Shown piece by piece: positions 10,872-21,201 of a stretch of 64,000 nucleotides of DNA (positions are counted from its first letter, which is position 1; each line of letters starts with the position of its first letter). Made by a program: the position numbers and the translations under genes. The notes below the pieces were generated by a model. That model had not been told where the DNA came from. It searched no databases and was given only the letters and a program-made list of their open reading frames with translations. This DNA is from Magicicada septendecula (lineage: Eukaryota; Arthropoda; Insecta; Hemiptera; Cicadidae), in contig CM068374.1 in the NCBI GenBank assembly GCA_034769895.1, positions 353,882,302 through 353,946,301 on the forward strand, written 5' to 3'.

Positions 10872-11315
10872 GTTTAAATGTTTATTTATTTATTTACCCT
10901 TATACCATATTGGTGTCAGGTTACATCAATATATGATAAGTACATCAACTACACTCTATATACAAATTGTTTCCATCTTACTCTATCCATTGACAATGTC
11001 TTCGCTTCCCTCCAGCCCAAGCCTCTTTCTCTCAAACTGTTTCCCATCATTCCATCCCAAGTCAGTCGCGGTCTTCTTCTCTTCTTTCTCCCCCCTGATT
11101 TTGCCTCCCAAACCTGTTTTACCATTCTATCACTATCCATTCTCTGCATGTGTCCCCACCAGCATAGTTGTCTCTGTTCAATAAAATCCAGAATCGATAT
11201 CACTTCCAGATCCTCTCTTATTTGTGTATTCCTAACTCTGTTCTTCCTTGTTACTCCTACTACTCTCCTAAGATATTTCATTTCTGCCGCCTGGATTTTA
11301 CTTTTTTGGCTTTAA
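10872..11315 (-). mobile_element. LINE (non-LTR retrotransposon) 3' fragment
   Basis: The minus-strand frame 11281-10949 (110 aa) contains MKYLRRVVGVTRKNRVRN, ILDFIEQRQLCWWGHMQRM and GRKKRRRPRLTWDG. This is the characteristic C-terminal tail after the reverse-transcriptase domain of several arthropod LINE clades: an 'RRxLxWxGHxxRM' block followed by 'GRxRRGRPRxxW'. The frame is open but begins inside the ORF and lacks the RT palm. The left edge is a short attta repeat near 10875-10895. The clade is not assigned. Confidence 0.75.
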
Positions 11316-11870
11316 TGTTTAAATGTAAACTGAAAAATTTGACAAGTTTGACAGATTGAAATGAAATATTTCCATAGAAACTACTTCTTTGTTACCAATA
11401 ATGTAAAACACATAAAAAATTATTCCCTCCCCTTCAACTATCATTTTCAGTTATAGAAAATTACCCTCTCCCCATGCAACTACCCTTTTTATTTATAGAT
11501 ATTTCATCTACCTTTCTACAGTGGATTATTATGATCTTCTTTTCAGGATACTTTATTTATCAAAATTAAGTAGTTTACTCTTGTTAAAACATAAAACATT
11601 GCAGGTAAACTACCCCTTCCCCTTAACCAATCGTCACCAAAATCAATAGGCCTTGAGTCCTCTACAAGTCAGGCATGTATGCAAAAAACTATTTGATTCT
11701 GTTTGAATTTGCGGCATGAAAAAATTGTACATACAGACACAAACACAGACACGGACAGACAGACATACACACATGCACTTGCTTTTCGCAAAATAGCTTT
11801 TTTTCATAATATCACTAATGTTTGATGACTCGGAACACTAAGTTTTTATAAGTAAAATCGTAAAGATTTA

Positions 11871-11918
11871 CCTTACAGCCTAAACCGGCTTTCACCTTTA
11901 GAAGGCTTCATCAGAGGC
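11871..11918 (-). ncRNA. Hammerhead-like motif, PLE-A pair, left arm
   Basis: Same core as the right arm (CTGATGA..GAAA) in opposite orientation, with the same G at the cleavage position. The complement of one arm is nearly identical to the other, so an RNA crossing both would fold into one long hairpin instead of two ribozymes. Confidence 0.5.
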
Positions 11919-12113
11919 TGCCGTAGGTAGCGCTGTCCGTCTTGTTGTTGGCGATGGGATAGTTTTCCGAAAGATCAATGCTGTGTGTGTGTGGTGAGAT
12001 GTGTTCGAATAATGTGTGCGATTTGAACACATCTCACCACACACACACAGCATCGATCTTTCGGAAAACTATCCCGTCGCCAACAACAAGACGGACAGCG
12101 CTACCTACGGCAG

Positions 12114-12160
12114 CCTCTGATGAAGCCTTCTAAAGGTGAAAGCCGGTTTAGGCTGTAAGG
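12114..12160 (+). ncRNA. Hammerhead-like motif, PLE-A pair, right arm
   Basis: CCT, canonical core CTGATGA, stem II CCTT/AAGG, core GAAA, stem III GCC/GGC with loop GGTTTA. The cleavage-site base is G instead of A/C/U (GGCTG|TAAGG), which would be expected to block cleavage. The mirror motif on the minus strand is at 11871-11918. Confidence 0.55.
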
Positions 12161-12597
12161 TAAATCTTTACGATTTTACTTATAAAAACTTAGTGATCCG
12201 AGTCGTCAAACATTAGTGATATTTAGTTAAGTAACGGCCAAGTCATGGACAACGAAATCCAAGACTTTTTTCATGTTTTTAGGGTAGTACAATCAGAATC
12301 AGTCCTTATCTCGAACACGATTTTTTTTTGCAATCACCATACTTCCATTTCCTTATGGGATACAGAAGTAAAAATTACTCACAGTAATTTCTTCTTTGCC
12401 TGGAGCTGTTCATTTAAATTGTTTCTCTTCAAATATTTAAATGTCTTCTTTTATCTTCTGTTTTTACACAAGTAGCATGCTCACAGTGTCTAATCCTGAA
12501 GTAGCCTTACTTCTGTTTAGCTCAAAAATTTAAGTGTAGGCTATATTACATGTTCAACTATCTTACAATAATCTTTGTGCGTTCATACATCAGACTC

Positions 12598-14865
12598 TTT
12601 TTACTTCCATGTTCCTTAAGGAAATGGAAGTATGGTGATGGCAAAAAAAATCGTGTTCGAGATTATTGCAGATTCTGATTGTACTACACTCAAAACATGA
12701 AAAAAAGTCATTTTTCGAAAAGTGTCCGTGTGTGTGTCTGTGTGTCTATCCGTGTGTCTGTGTCTATATATTTTTTTCTATGGCAAACGATAACAGCCGC
12801 AAATTCAAACATAATCAAATAATTTTTTGCATACAGCCCTGAATTGTAGAGTTCTCAAGACCTATTGTTTTTGGTGAAGATCGGTTAAGGGAAAGGGGTA
12901 GTTTACCAGCAACATTTTATGTTTTAACAAGGGTAAATTTTTATGACGAATGATAACTGCCGTCATTTCAAACATAATCAAATAATGTTTTACACACTTC
13001 CCTAAATTGTAGAGAACTCAAGGCCTGTCAATTTTGGTGAAGATCGGTTAAGGAAAAGGGGTAGTTTACCTGCAACATTTTATGATGTAACAAGAGAAAT
13101 TTTTTCATGACGAACGATAACTGCTGTACATTCAATCAGAATCAAATAATGTTTTGCATGCCTTCCTGAGCTATAGAAAACTCAATGTCTGTTGATTTTG
13201 GTGAAGATCGGTTAAGGGAAAGGGGTAGTTTACCTGCAACATTTTATGTATTAACAATGGTAATTATTTCTGACGAACGATAACAACCGCACATTCAAAC
13301 AGAATCAAATATTGTTTTGCATACGTTCATCAATTGTGAAAGACTGAAGGCCTGTTGATTTTGGTGAAGATCGGTTAAGGGAAAGGGAGTAGTTTACCAG
13401 CAACGTTTTATGTTTTAACAAGGGTATTTTCTATGGCAAACGATAACAGCCGCAAATTCAAACAGAATCATATCATTTTTTCCATACAGCCCTGAATTTT
13501 AGAGTTCTCACGACTTATTGTTTTTTGTAAAGATCGATTTTAACGTTTTATGTTTTAACAAGGGTAATTTTTTATATGACGAACGATAACTGCCGTAAAT
13601 TCAAGCAGAATCAAATATTATTTTGCAAACCATCCTGATTTATAGAGTACTCAAGGTCTGTTGATTTTGGTGAAGATCGGTTAAGAGAAAAGGGTAGTTT
13701 ACCGGCAATATTTTATGTTTTAAAAGGGTAATTTTATTTATATAACGAATGATAACTGCCGCATGTTCAAAGAGAATCAAATAATTTTTTGCATACCTTC
13801 CTAAAGTTTTAAGTACTCAAGGTCTGTTGACTTTAATGAAGATCGGTTAAGGGAAAGGGGTAGGTTACCAGCAACGTTTTATGTTTTAACAAGGGTAATT
13901 TTTTCTATGACGAACGATAACTGCTGTAAATTCTAAGAGAATCAAATAATTTTTTGCATACCTTCCTGAATTGTCGAGGACTCATGACCTGTTGATTTTG
14001 GTGAAGATCGGTTATGGGAAAGGGATAGTTTACCAGTAACATTTTATGTGATAACAAGGGTAATTTTTTCTATGACGAACGATAACTGGCGTAAATTCAA
14101 ATATAATCAAATAAGTTTTTGCATACGTCCATAAATTGTAGAGAACTCAAGGCCTGTTTATTTTGGTGAAGATCGGTTAAGGTAAAGGCGTAGTTTACCT
14201 GCAACATTTTATGTAGTAACAAGAGAAATTTTCCATGACAAACGATAACTGCCATAAATTCAAACAGAATCAAATAATTTTTTACATATGTGCCTGCATT
14301 ATAGAATACTCAAGGCCTATTGATATTGGTAAAGATCGGTTAAGGGAATGGGCAGTTTACCTGAAACATTTTTTGTTGTAACAAACGTAAAGTACTTAAT
14401 TTTGGTAAATAAAGTATCCTGATAAGAAGATCTTAATAACCCACTGTAGAAATGTAGATGAAATATCTATAAATGAAGAGGCTAGTTGAATAGGCTGGGG
14501 GTAATTTTCTATAAATAAAAATTATAGTTGAAGGGAAGGGGATAATTTTTATATGTGTACTATGTTATCGGCAACAAAGTAGTAGTTTGTTGTTAAAATT
14601 CCTTCCCGGGGTGTTTAGCCATAGTCCAATGTTTTCTGCAGAACCAGATGTTTCGGCAGTGCCGTCGACTGCCATCATAAGTGAAAATCGAGTGCGATAA
14701 CGTGTGGTGGTATACGTTAGTGACCACAGTACTGTGGTTAAGGCTGAAGCAATAAGTGTAAAGAAGTAGTTTCTATGGAAACATTTCATTTCATAAATGA
14801 TTTTAAATATAAATCTTAGAACATGGAAGTCATGTATGGTTCTCCATACTGATATTTAAATATAT
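12598..14865 (+). repeat. 'TTCCATG' repeat family, copy d, expanded by a minisatellite
   Basis: Full-length-looking copy: palindromic start tacttccatgttccttaagg at 12600, GT-rich microsatellite at 12723-12765, a ten-unit tandem array (separate entry), the 'aaagtatcctgataagaagatc' and 'gaggctagttgaataggc' blocks, and the end tatggttctccatactga at 14840-14860. A ~170-bp segment near 14590-14765 that copies b and c lack is a further insertion. Confidence 0.7.
12776..14395 (+). repeat. Minisatellite: about 10 tandem copies of a ~163-bp unit
   Basis: Each unit runs: (g)acgaacgataactgccg, caaattcaaacagaatcaaa, taattttttgcatac, then an actcaaggcctgttgatttt block, ggtgaagatcggttaaggga, aaggggtagtttacc, and gcaacattttatgttttaac. 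Unit starts are near 12778, 12941, 13107, 13268, 13430, 13574, 13740, 13905, 14070 and 14232. Copies differ by point changes and small deletions (the fifth is shortened). Copies b, e and f of the family have a single unit, so this is a local expansion. Confidence 0.85.
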
Positions 14866-15060
14866 TTGTCTTAATATGATTAACTAATATGCTCCCTGAG
14901 CTGCAGAAATCGCTCACTATTTTGAACAAAGTACATTTATTATTACATACATTTCATGGGTTTCTTTGTTTAACTAATGTCCGTTGCTTAACTAAATATA
15001 ACTATTTCACTACCGACTTGGAACACAAAGTTTTTTATGGGTAAAAACGTAAAAGTTTTA

Positions 15061-15109
15061 CCTTATAGCCTGAACCAGTTTTCGCTTTTAAAAAGCTTCT
15101 TCAGAGGTT
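15061..15109 (-). ncRNA. Hammerhead-like motif in PLE-A copy 2
   Basis: Core CTGAAGA, perfect stem II GCTTTT/AAAAGC, core GAAA, a degenerate stem III (ACTGGTTCAGGCT) and cleavage position GGCTA|TAAGG. It overlaps the last 14 codons and stop of the endonuclease frame. Confidence 0.6.
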
Positions 15110-15640
15110 GCCGCTGAGAGTACTGTCCGTCTTGTTGTTGGCGATGGTATCGACTTTCGAAAGATCGATATTGTGTGTGTGGGGTGTGATATGTTTGAAT
15201 AATGCGTGTAATTTGAATTGTGTCTGTTCGTTTAGGATGTCGTTTTTTCGTGTGTTTGTATATTTCCAATTGATCTAGACTGTCTAGTTGTTGGCCTTTT
15301 GTGTGTACGTGTAGAATGTCCATGTTATTGTCGATGTTTTTGAATGTGTGTTTTGCTTCAATGAGGTGGTTTGCAAAGGTGGATTCTGTAGTTGAGTGTA
15401 CTGCCTTTGTGTGTTCAATGTATCTTTGTTTGAAGCTACGTCGTGTCTGGCCTATGTAGAATTTGTTGCAATCTGAGCAATTTAGTTTGTAAACACCAGA
15501 TAGATCGAATTTGTTTTGTGCTTTGTGTGTGTGTTTTGACACTGTGTGTTCTGTTTTGTTAGTAGTTTTGTAAGCGATTCTGTATCCTTCTTTTTTGAAT
15601 TTGTGGGCTATTTTTTCAGTTTGTTTGATGATGTATGTTA
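15063..15640 (-). pseudogene. PLE-A GIY-YIG endonuclease C-terminal part
   Basis: The open frame 15542-15063 (159 codons) contains GVYKLNCSDCNKFYIGQTRR, the GIY-YIG core with the inserted Cys pair, then RYIEHTKAVH..ESTFANHLIEA (His and Asn positions of the nuclease and presumed zinc site). The basic C-terminus ends PLKKLFKSENWFRL, with the stop TAA at 15065-15063. The RT half is missing. The final 14 codons coincide with the hammerhead-like sequence. Upstream of 15542 the frame shifts into the linker. Confidence 0.85.
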
Positions 15641-15700
15641 GTGTTATGAATTTGTTGTTTTCTGTCTTTGTCTGTTGTTTGTGTCATTTGTTTTGTGAAA

Positions 15701-16978
15701 TATACATACATATACAATACAAATATACATATTTTAGTCAAAATTGCTTTAACTTAATATGCCACATGCATTTTTATGATTTTATAAAAAAACTCCGCCT
15801 ATGTTTTGGGTTCTGACATCCAAAAACTTTGAACATTTCAAAAATGAATACTATATTCAGATTGTGGTTTAAATTCCCTTTAATTTTATACCTCACATAG
15901 GATTTTGAGAGTTTTTCACAATTTTGACTCCCCATCCAATTTTTGGGGTGATCAATCTCAAAAACAAGAAAGTCCTGTAGGGTAAAATTGTGGATATGTG
16001 TGCCAAGGTTTACGAAAATCGGTGTTCAAAAGTTATCATGAAACATACCACAAATAGTTAGATAGACAGACATTGAGTTAAACCCTAATGCCAAACGGTC
16101 GAGTTAAACCCTAAAAACTTGCTTCCTCGTTCAACAAGAAACATATGTTACAGGGTGACTTTCAGATCTAATTTTCATTATCTATGCCAATCAAAAAGAC
16201 CAAAGGAAGACTAATTACTGGTACTTAGTATTTGCCGACAGGCGTTCTGAGTACGGGTGCTCTGAGCAAGGAGCCACGAAAACTTATGTTCTTTCCTCTA
16301 CAACCAAGACATGACTGGTGTGTATTATGATCGCCATAAACAAAACATCAGAGCAGGTTTTAGTGTGTATGAGGGTCCACCATGGACAACAATTTTCAAC
16401 ATTCCCTACGGAGCATTGCTCAGAGTAAAGCTGCGAATCTACACTGTAGTTTCACAGAACAAACACGCGGAAAAGAAGGAATGCTCCAGAGTCACTCATG
16501 AACCATGAACATCTTGCAAAGGGTTCATTCCCTAAAGACGAAAAATCTGTCTATGAACCGTTCCTCTGTAAACATGATCAGTTACACTGGCCAGCAGTCC
16601 ACAGGAAGCAAATTTCTGTCCATGCTGGACACCTTTTCGGCTTGCACACGTTGTGTCAGTTGTGTTGGTGTGGGTTTCGGCACTTTCCATTTAAAAAGCA
16701 TACAACATAAGAAAATAAACATGAGTGAGGCCAGAAATAAAGCGAATTGTATGTGTGTGTCCTGCCTGCTTTTTGATTGCAATAGTCACAATAATAAAAC
16801 TTTGGAAACATAAACATTACATAACAGAAATATTCTTGCCTCCCAGGAATGATACATCTTCATGCATAGATGATTTAAATTAAAATGAAAATATTATAAT
16901 TTTATTGCCTGGCAACAAAATTATTTTATTTTTAACAATTACCATTGTTTGAAAAAGTTATCATTGTTTAAATTTATT
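15701..16978. other. Intron 2 sequence with repeats of unknown type and two short unplaced ORFs
   Basis: A motif 'gttaaaccctaa' is repeated at 16078-16115. Short open frames on both strands at 16311-16813, among them a minus-strand 66-codon frame with a hydrophobic stretch FALFLASLMFIFLCCMLF, match nothing I recognise and may be chance or a retrocopy of an unknown mRNA. Confidence 0.35.
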
Positions 16979-17366
16979 TTACTTCCATGTTCTGTAAATG
17001 CATGGAAGTATGGTAATCGCGAAAAAAATTGTGTTCGAGATAAGGACTGATTCTGATTGAACTACCCTCAAAATATAAAGAAAAGTCATTTTCCGAAAAG
17101 TGTCTGTGTGTAGAATTTTTTTCTATGGCGAACTGCCACAAATTCACACAGAATCAAATAATTGTTTGCATAGTTGTAGTTGTAGAGGACTCAAGGCCTA
17201 TTGATTTTGGTGAAGATCAGTTAAGGGTAGTTTACCTGCAACATGTTACGTTTTAACAAGAGTAAAGTACTTCATTTTGATAAATAAAGTATCCTAATAA
17301 GAAGGTCATAATAATGCAGTGTAGAAACATAGATGAAATATCTATAAATGAAAGGGTAGTTGAACA
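16979..17366 (+). repeat. 'TTCCATG' repeat family, copy e (3'-truncated)
   Basis: Starts acttccatgttctgtaaatg (16981) and carries the cgtgttcgag-type block, a short gtgtctgtgtgtag microsatellite, one unit of the ~163-bp motif (partly deleted) and the 'aaagtatcctaataagaaggtcataat' block. It stops after gggtagttgaac at about 17366, where mariner-associated sequence begins. Confidence 0.65.
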
Positions 17367-17389
17367 AGATTTATATTTCGTATGAACAC

Positions 17390-18225
17390 CTGTCAATTTA
17401 TTCATCGTTTACTATCTGTTTGAAATGTATGTCTAATGCATGCTTTTGTTTAAATGGACAAAATCAAACATCGTGGTGTGATTCTTTGATAAAAAAGGTC
17501 TAGCACAACGAAATAGTAAATATGTTAGGAGATGCTGCACCTACAAAACAATGGTGTATAAGTGGGCACTTGAATTTAACTGACAGTCTTATGAGCACTG
17601 AAGATAATCCCTGCAGTGGATACCCAAAAATACAACAACTCCAAATGCAGCAGCCACCTTGAACAAAGTTCTTTTCACATGATGTTCTTAAATTAAACTG
17701 AATGAGATGAATTAAATGAGTTAAACTGCTTTCACTCACTCGTATGAGATTCCTATGATCTTGGCAATGTCATACACTCTGAATTGCCATTCTTCCAAAA
17801 ATTATGTTTATAAAATTATGTTAATGATATCTGCAGTTGTTTCAGTTTTTGAGAGTCCACGGCAGGGATCATCTTCAATGCTCATATGATCCAGATTTAA
17901 ATTCAAGTGTACACCTACAGACAAATTTTTTTAAGGTGTTTCCTAACACATTTACCATTTTGTTGTGAATTTCCATTGGTGCTAAAATGTTATCAACAAA
18001 GAATTCAGTACAGATCATGATTGAGTTTTTTGCATTTTTCAAAACATGCATGACATGTAAGTTTCAAACAGCTGGTAAACAATGAATAAACTGACAGGTG
18101 GATTTGAAAATTAACAGGTGTGGATATGAAATATGAATCTTGTAACACACAAAAATTTTTTAGTTCTCCTATAGATGTATAGATGTCGCTCCATGAACTT
18201 TTCAACTGACTCTCATAGTTTTACA
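17390..18225. mobile_element. Two mariner fragments facing each other
   Basis: Plus-strand remnant 17440-17645: GDAAPTKQWC and STEDNPCSGYPK, matching the mariner region just after the helix-turn-helix domain ('SxExxPxSGRP' linker). Minus-strand remnant 18225-17645: EIHNKMVNVLGN (HTH), SIEDDPCRGLSKTETTADI, YDIAKIIGISYE and a FVQGG-type segment, so the N-terminal half of a related transposase. The two meet near 17645 in head-to-head orientation. Multiple stops and frameshifts; no catalytic DDD region is present. Confidence 0.65.
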
Positions 18226-18498
18226 AACGGATAAAATATCCAAACATTAAAATGAAAGCCATACATGAACTAGGCAAATTCGACATCATCATGTACAAAC
18301 TCGTACTGTATAAACAGCATATGTAAAAATACACTTCAGAAAAATTGAACTATTTTAATCCATTATGTTCTTAAAACAGTATGGCATGTTATTATTTTAA
18401 TTCTGAAAGTTATGAAAGTTGCTTATAACATTTATGTATGGCCAAGGCACAGAAGACAGTAAACGAAAGCACACAGTTGACAGTATTGGTTTACTTAC
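18226..18498. other. Intron 2 sequence next to the exon 2 donor
   Basis: No feature recognised. It contains the first ~270 nt of intron 2 downstream of the exon 2 donor. Confidence 0.5.
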
Positions 18499-18615
18499 CG
18501 GGCAGTAATGCAATTGTCTCTTCTGCTCCTGTTTCATTTATATCCGCCGCTATGACCTTTGCACCTTCTCGTGCCAATACTTTGCAAGTGGAACGACCAA
18601 TACCACTGCCTCCAC
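18499..18615 (-). CDS. HSD17B8-like: Exon 2 of HSD17B8-like gene (residues 14-52, part of 53)
   Basis: This is 117 nt between an acceptor ending ttttcag (18616-18618) and the donor gtaagt (18498-18493). It encodes the glycine-rich turn GGGSGIGRS of the SDR nucleotide-binding loop, the following helix (CKVLAREGAKV) and the beta-2 strand VIAADIN. The Asp at the end of beta-2 (residue 38) typically pairs with the adenine ribose hydroxyls of NAD(H). It enters with GT completing the Gly codon from exon 1 and leaves after one base (phase 1), matching exon 3. Flanking sequence is intronic, with a LINE fragment about 250 bp upstream and mariner remnants downstream. Confidence 0.9.
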
Positions 18616-18849
18616 CTGAAAATGACAAAACTTTTTATTAGGAAACTAGTAGTAACAGTTATAATTTTCATAAAAAATAATTGTTTTATCTTGCATGTTT
18701 TAGCTGTCATTAACCAAACTTCCTGGCCCCACTTTCCCAATAATCCAATTCCATTTAACATTCTTATTATACTTCAGTAATCACAGGTTCTTTTCCTTAA
18801 CTGTCAGATTTCATTGACTGAAAATAAGCATTGACCAAAAGCTTTTCAT

Positions 18850-19625
18850 CATTTTAACAAAGTTACCATCAATATATTTGAATGTGCTGTTGTCTGCTGA
18901 TGACTTGCTTGTAATTCAAAACACAGAATCTGTTTTACAAAATGTTTTTAAGCTTCATCAGATTTGCAATATGGTGAAATACTTGCTTCATACATGCATA
19001 TTGATTTGCTTCATCTGACAATACAATATGAAAATCCCCAACACAAAAACAAAGGTAATCACATTTCGAGGCAAGGAACAAACAAGAACAAAAATAATGA
19101 TGATCAAATTGTAGAACGGGTGAGTCATTTTAACTATTGAGGAAATGATGTTGGCTATGATAATTATGATATGATGTTTAAGTTAAGTGAGTTCCAGACG
19201 ATCTGTGGAACAATCAACCGTATTTTTGGAAACAAGGTATGTCGAGAAACAAAATTAGGCTATAGTTTTACAAAGTTGTGGGAATGCCTGTACTGTGTGT
19301 CTGAATTATGGACGACAACCAAGAAACAAGAAAGTAAATACAGGCCTCGGAAATAGCGTTCTTAAGAGCAGTTAAAAAGTGTTCTAAACTTCATTGTATA
19401 AAGAATTAGACTGTAAAAGAAGAATTACAAGTTTTTAACTTATAACTAAAAACTACGACTAATACATAATAAAAGGCTAAAAGATTATAAACAACACCGG
19501 AAAGAACACTTAGAATTCAAGACTGGCCAAACAAGTCTGGAAATATAACCCTCTAGAACACAGGTGTGTGGATAGACCCAGGAAAGAGATGGGTGAAGGA
19601 TCTTCGAAGGCCGTGCATTTGCCTT
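18850..19625 (+). pseudogene. LINE reverse transcriptase fragment (catalytic motif to C-terminus)
   Basis: Plus-strand fragments in several frames: LLSADDLLVIQNTESVLQN near 18890 (RT motif 5, the (Y/F)ADD box, with Ser in the first position), TKTKVITFRGKEQ near 19040, then LSEFQTICGTINRIFGNKVC and ELWTTTKKQESK (19175-19335), and a tail matching the 'KEHLxRM..VWKYNPxGxRxxGRPRxRW' block at 19500-19600. This is the 3' half of a non-LTR retrotransposon ORF2. Stops and frameshifts throughout; clade not assigned. Confidence 0.72.
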
Positions 19626-19789
19626 CCATGTCGTGTTGTTAAGATGATAAACATTCCAGTCAGTCGTGGAACTGCTTATTAACGACGTACTGTTAACTAT
19701 ATCCCTTACATAATCAAAGTTATATTGAAGGTGTAGTTAAATGTTCAGAAATGTTTATGCATGTATAATATTAAGAAGAAAATTCGAAG

Positions 19790-20395
19790 GGCAGTTCAAA
19801 AGTTTGCGGAACGACATTTATATGTTAGCGATAGCAGTAAAATTTTCCGTGTGTTGTAATATTCAAACTTTTTGTATTGTAAACACCTATTAATTTGCAA
19901 ACCTATCTGCCAATTTATACCTTACTTGCCAAATGTTCGAAATTTACGTGTAACATGTGTTTTGAAAGACGGACAAAATCAAACATCGTGCTGTGATTCA
20001 ACTGTTCGTTAAAACAGATCTAACATCAACGGAAATTCACAGAGACGTGGTAAATGTGTTAGGAGATGGTTTGTATGAGTTTAAACATGGTCATACGAGC
20101 ATCGAAGGTGAACCATGCAGTGGACGCCCAGACTCTAGATATTTTAAAAATGTCATACACAGTGTCGGAAGACCAGCGATGGAAAGTGGATGACACTGAC
20201 CAACGTCTCTCGCGTATCATATATTAACTCAAGAATGTGGTGTGAAAAAAGTTTGTTCAAGCTGGGTGCCAGATTTTGAGTTGTCCCACGTTTTGGTCGA
20301 CCACGCGGGTGGATCGTCTTCAGAGCTCGTATGACCACCGACTACCCACTTACACCATTGTTTTTGGAAACGCAACATCTCACGCCATTTATTCT
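19790..20395. mobile_element. Mariner remnant with an inverted partner
   Basis: Plus strand 19975-20140: HRAVIQLFVKTDLTSTEIHR, DVVNVLGDG and EFKHGHTSIEGEPCSGRP, the mariner HTH region and linker, with an internal deletion where the 'VYKW' segment should be. Minus strand 20395-20280 again encodes the linker (LKTIHPRGRPKRGTT). The 5' sequence 'gcagttcaaaagtttgcggaacgacat' (19793-19820) resembles the complement of 18185-18210, so both mariner loci belong to one family. No catalytic domain. Confidence 0.65.
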
Positions 20396-20689
20396 TCTTC
20401 TTCAGTGGCGCAACAACCCATTACTGAGTCAAAGCTTCCTTTAACAACCTCCGCCACCTACACATAAAAGTTTTACAGATGGGCTATGTGAATTTTCCGA
20501 TCCAATCTCCAACCTGGAGGACCAGGAACTTTGATTTCGGAGTGCTCTTCCCCTAGAGAGTTGCTTTCACCTCAGCTGACGAGTTCTCTCTGCCCGGTAT
20601 CTCACACCATTTGGTAGAGTAATTTCCATTGGCACTAGACCATTTTTAAGAATGAATACGTGATTTTCTCCATTTTTACAAAACACAGT
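20396..20689. other. Unclassified sequence, possible hAT-like left end
   Basis: A cttcttcagtggcgcaacaac stretch starts a moderately GC-rich segment with no coding potential. The CAGTGGCG start resembles hAT termini, but no matching right end was found. Confidence 0.3.
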
Positions 20690-20870
20690 GCTCCCAGTGG
20701 CAGCCTCTGACGAAGCTTATAGTGAGCGAAAACTGGTACAGGCTATAAGGTAAAACTTTTACGTTTTTACTAATAAAACACTTTGTGTTCCAAGTCAGTA
20801 GTGATATACTTATATTTAGTTAATCAACGGACACGTCATGGACAACAAAATCCAAGAACGAAATACGAAT
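20690..20870 (+). mobile_element. PLE-A terminal fragment
   Basis: Contains the family end from cagtgctcccagtggcagcc through ctttgtgttccaagtcagtag to gtcatggacaacaaaatccaaga. Only the 3' terminal piece is present. Confidence 0.8.
20704..20750 (+). ncRNA. Hammerhead-like motif in PLE-A terminal fragment
   Basis: Core CTGACGA, stem II GCTT/GAGC (one wobble), core GAAA, a short CTG/CAG hairpin in stem III and the position GGCTA|TAAGG. The core residues are intact. The frame across it reads QWQPLTKLIVSENWYRL then TAA, again ending at the cleavage position. Confidence 0.55.
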
Positions 20871-21201
20871 CTTATTATACACAAAAAATTTTGGTTTTAC
20901 CGCTAACCTATAGATGTGAACTTTTCAACCGACCTCCGTTTATAAGAATTTCGGGAGTTTTTAAGTGAGTGAGATGACGCCTGTTTGGTAGACAAGTAGG
21001 CTTACAGTGGGATGTTGAAAATCCGAACGTCGTTATACCGAACCATTAAAAAAAATCCGAATGTCACTAATCCGGACTCCTCAGCAGACATGGAGTGAAA
21101 ACACAAAACTAATTGTTGTTTGAGAACTGTTCTGGTATTGTCTACAAACGGAAAACAAGAATTGTACAATGTAGCGAGTGACACGATAATATTGTGTAGG
21201 G

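Larger units (their letters stand above)
11809..12273. mobile_element. PLE-A terminal repeats as a near-perfect inverted pair
   Basis: Left arm 11809-12010 and right arm 12021-12222 are inverted copies of the PLE-A 3' terminal region, separated by only 10 nt. The right arm extends further to 12273 through 'gtcatggacaacgaaatccaagac', the family's outer end. The two arms differ at only a few positions. Each arm carries a hammerhead-like core. No RT or endonuclease sequence lies between them. Confidence 0.85.
10801..12375 (-). repeat. 'TTCCATG' repeat family, copy c, interrupted by a LINE tail and a PLE pair
   Basis: The complement of the family: outer end ggagaaccatacatgactta at 10806, core at 11320-11720, a CA-rich microsatellite at 11740-11775, and the 'gtacaatcagaatca..tcgaacacgattt..accatacttccatttcc' end at 12280-12360. 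The LINE fragment (10872-11315) and the inverted PLE-A pair (11809-12273) lie inside it, so both inserted later. Confidence 0.65.
14975..15700 (-). mobile_element. Penelope-like element PLE-A, copy 2 (3' portion)
   Basis: Contains the endonuclease half and terminal region (taaccgttgcttaac..actaccgacttggaacac) of the same family as 2370-3745. It is truncated in the linker near 15690, upstream of which (15700-15930) lies unrelated AT-rich sequence. Confidence 0.85.

Noticed and set aside
10822..11315. Two plus-strand ORFs of 120 and 145 codons
   Set aside because: Antisense to the LINE C-terminal frame, Ser/Pro/Leu-rich.
12776..14395. CRISPR-like array
   Set aside because: Unit is ~163 bp, head-to-tail and without spacers; it is a eukaryotic minisatellite inside a transposon.
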